DNA from: Prevotellaceae bacterium
Lineage (GTDB): Bacteria; Bacteroidota; Bacteroidia; Bacteroidales; UBA932
Direction: 5' to 3'
Length of the DNA stretch: 5,604 bases
NCBI GenBank assembly: GCA_031290755.1
Contig: JAITMY010000145.1
Coordinates: 1-5,604 of the forward strand
Under the pieces are notes generated by a model. That model ran no database searches. It saw only the letters and a program-made list of their open reading frames with translations, and was not told the DNA's origin. Positions 5,381 to 5,604 of the stretch are shown here, piece after piece. The position numbers and the translations under genes were made by a program. How positions within the stretch are numbered: position 1 is the stretch's first letter; every line of letters begins with the position of its first letter.

Positions 5381-5604
5381 ATGGAAAGCAACAACGAGCC
5401 GCAGCGCGGCCTGACCTTTGAAAAGGTATGGGCTATGTTTCAGGAAACTGACCTACAGTTTAAGGAAATCGGGCAGAGGTTTAAAGAAACCGAGCGGATG
5501 ATTAAGGAAACCGGCCGGCGCATTGGCGAGCTGGGCAACAGCTTTGGCCGGGTCATAGAGCGGCTGACGACGCCCAACCTTGCGGAAAAGTTTCAGCAAA
5601 TGGG
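5381..5604 (+). CDS. Coiled-coil protein resembling the DUF3782 / PD-(D/E)XK nuclease-like family (partial, N-terminus only)
   Basis: Seventy-four complete codons are visible before the right edge. After a short polar N-terminus, residues 13-50 carry a repeating pattern of the type F-x-E-T-[DE] (FQETD, FKEIG, FKETE, IKETG) that should form a coiled coil. This leads into RRIGELGNSFGRVIERLTTPNLAEKF (46-71). That arrangement, ET-rich heptads followed by LGNSFG and a 'P(N/S)L' segment, is typical of proteins annotated as DUF3782 or PD-(D/E)XK nuclease-like, whose nuclease-like motifs lie further on, outside this window. Its role is unknown. The ATG at 5381 follows the TATCTTTG element and has no Shine-Dalgarno, which is normal here. 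It diverges from the ATPase across a 177-bp spacer. Confidence 0.7.
   Translation, partial: MESNNEPQRGLTFEKVWAMFQETDLQFKEIGQRFKETERMIKETGRRIGELGNSFGRVIERLTTPNLAEKFQQM

Noticed and set aside
1..5604. CRISPR arrays, tRNA or rRNA genes, and insertion sequences.
   Set aside because: No regularly spaced repeats, no cloverleaf-like segments, no transposase motifs and no terminal inverted repeats with target duplications were seen.

Overview
The window looks like chromosomal DNA from a member of the Bacteroidetes (Bacteroidota), with fairly GC-rich genes. Three things point there. The intergenic promoters have the TAnnTTTG -7 element of this phylum and no clear Shine-Dalgarno sequences. The M23-fold membrane protein and the arginase-fold protein are of types I associate with Bacteroidetes. 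The spacers are AT-rich against GC-rich genes. I cannot resolve genus or species.

Layout, left to right. (1) Positions 1-1050, minus strand: a nearly complete mannose-1-phosphate guanylyltransferase, cut by the left edge. (2) Positions 1051-1119: a 69-bp divergent spacer built on a 47-bp near-perfect palindrome, which places two identical TATATTTG elements face to face. (3) Positions 1120-3164, plus strand: a probable two-gene operon. Its first gene encodes a single-pass membrane protein with an M23/LytM domain whose zinc ligands are all substituted. Its second encodes an arginase/formimidoylglutamase-fold protein that has also lost the catalytic residues. (4) Positions 3175-4053, minus strand: a YegS/DagK-type lipid kinase with intact motifs, convergent with the operon. 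(5) Positions 4067-5203, minus strand: an AAA+ ATPase of the DUF4143 type, lying 13 nt upstream of the kinase and visibly more AT-rich than its neighbours. (6) Positions 5204-5380: a divergent AT-rich spacer with one promoter element per direction and a 17-nt direct repeat. (7) Position 5381 onward, plus strand: the start of a coiled-coil protein resembling the DUF3782/PD-(D/E)XK nuclease-like family, cut by the right edge.

Functionally, the guanylyltransferase supplies GDP-mannose for surface glycans. The M23-like protein probably acts in the envelope without hydrolysing peptidoglycan. The lipid kinase acts on membrane lipids. The ATPase and the coiled-coil protein look like an accessory pair of a type common in variable genome regions.

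The most unexpected signal runs across all the genes. The hexamer CTGCAG does not occur anywhere in the window, although CTG and CAG are common codons. Nine of 16 Leu-Gln pairs are written CTA-CAG. This suggests selection against a PstI-type site. No wholly new multi-gene system is evident; the other notable points are the palindromic promoter and the tandem pseudoenzymes.
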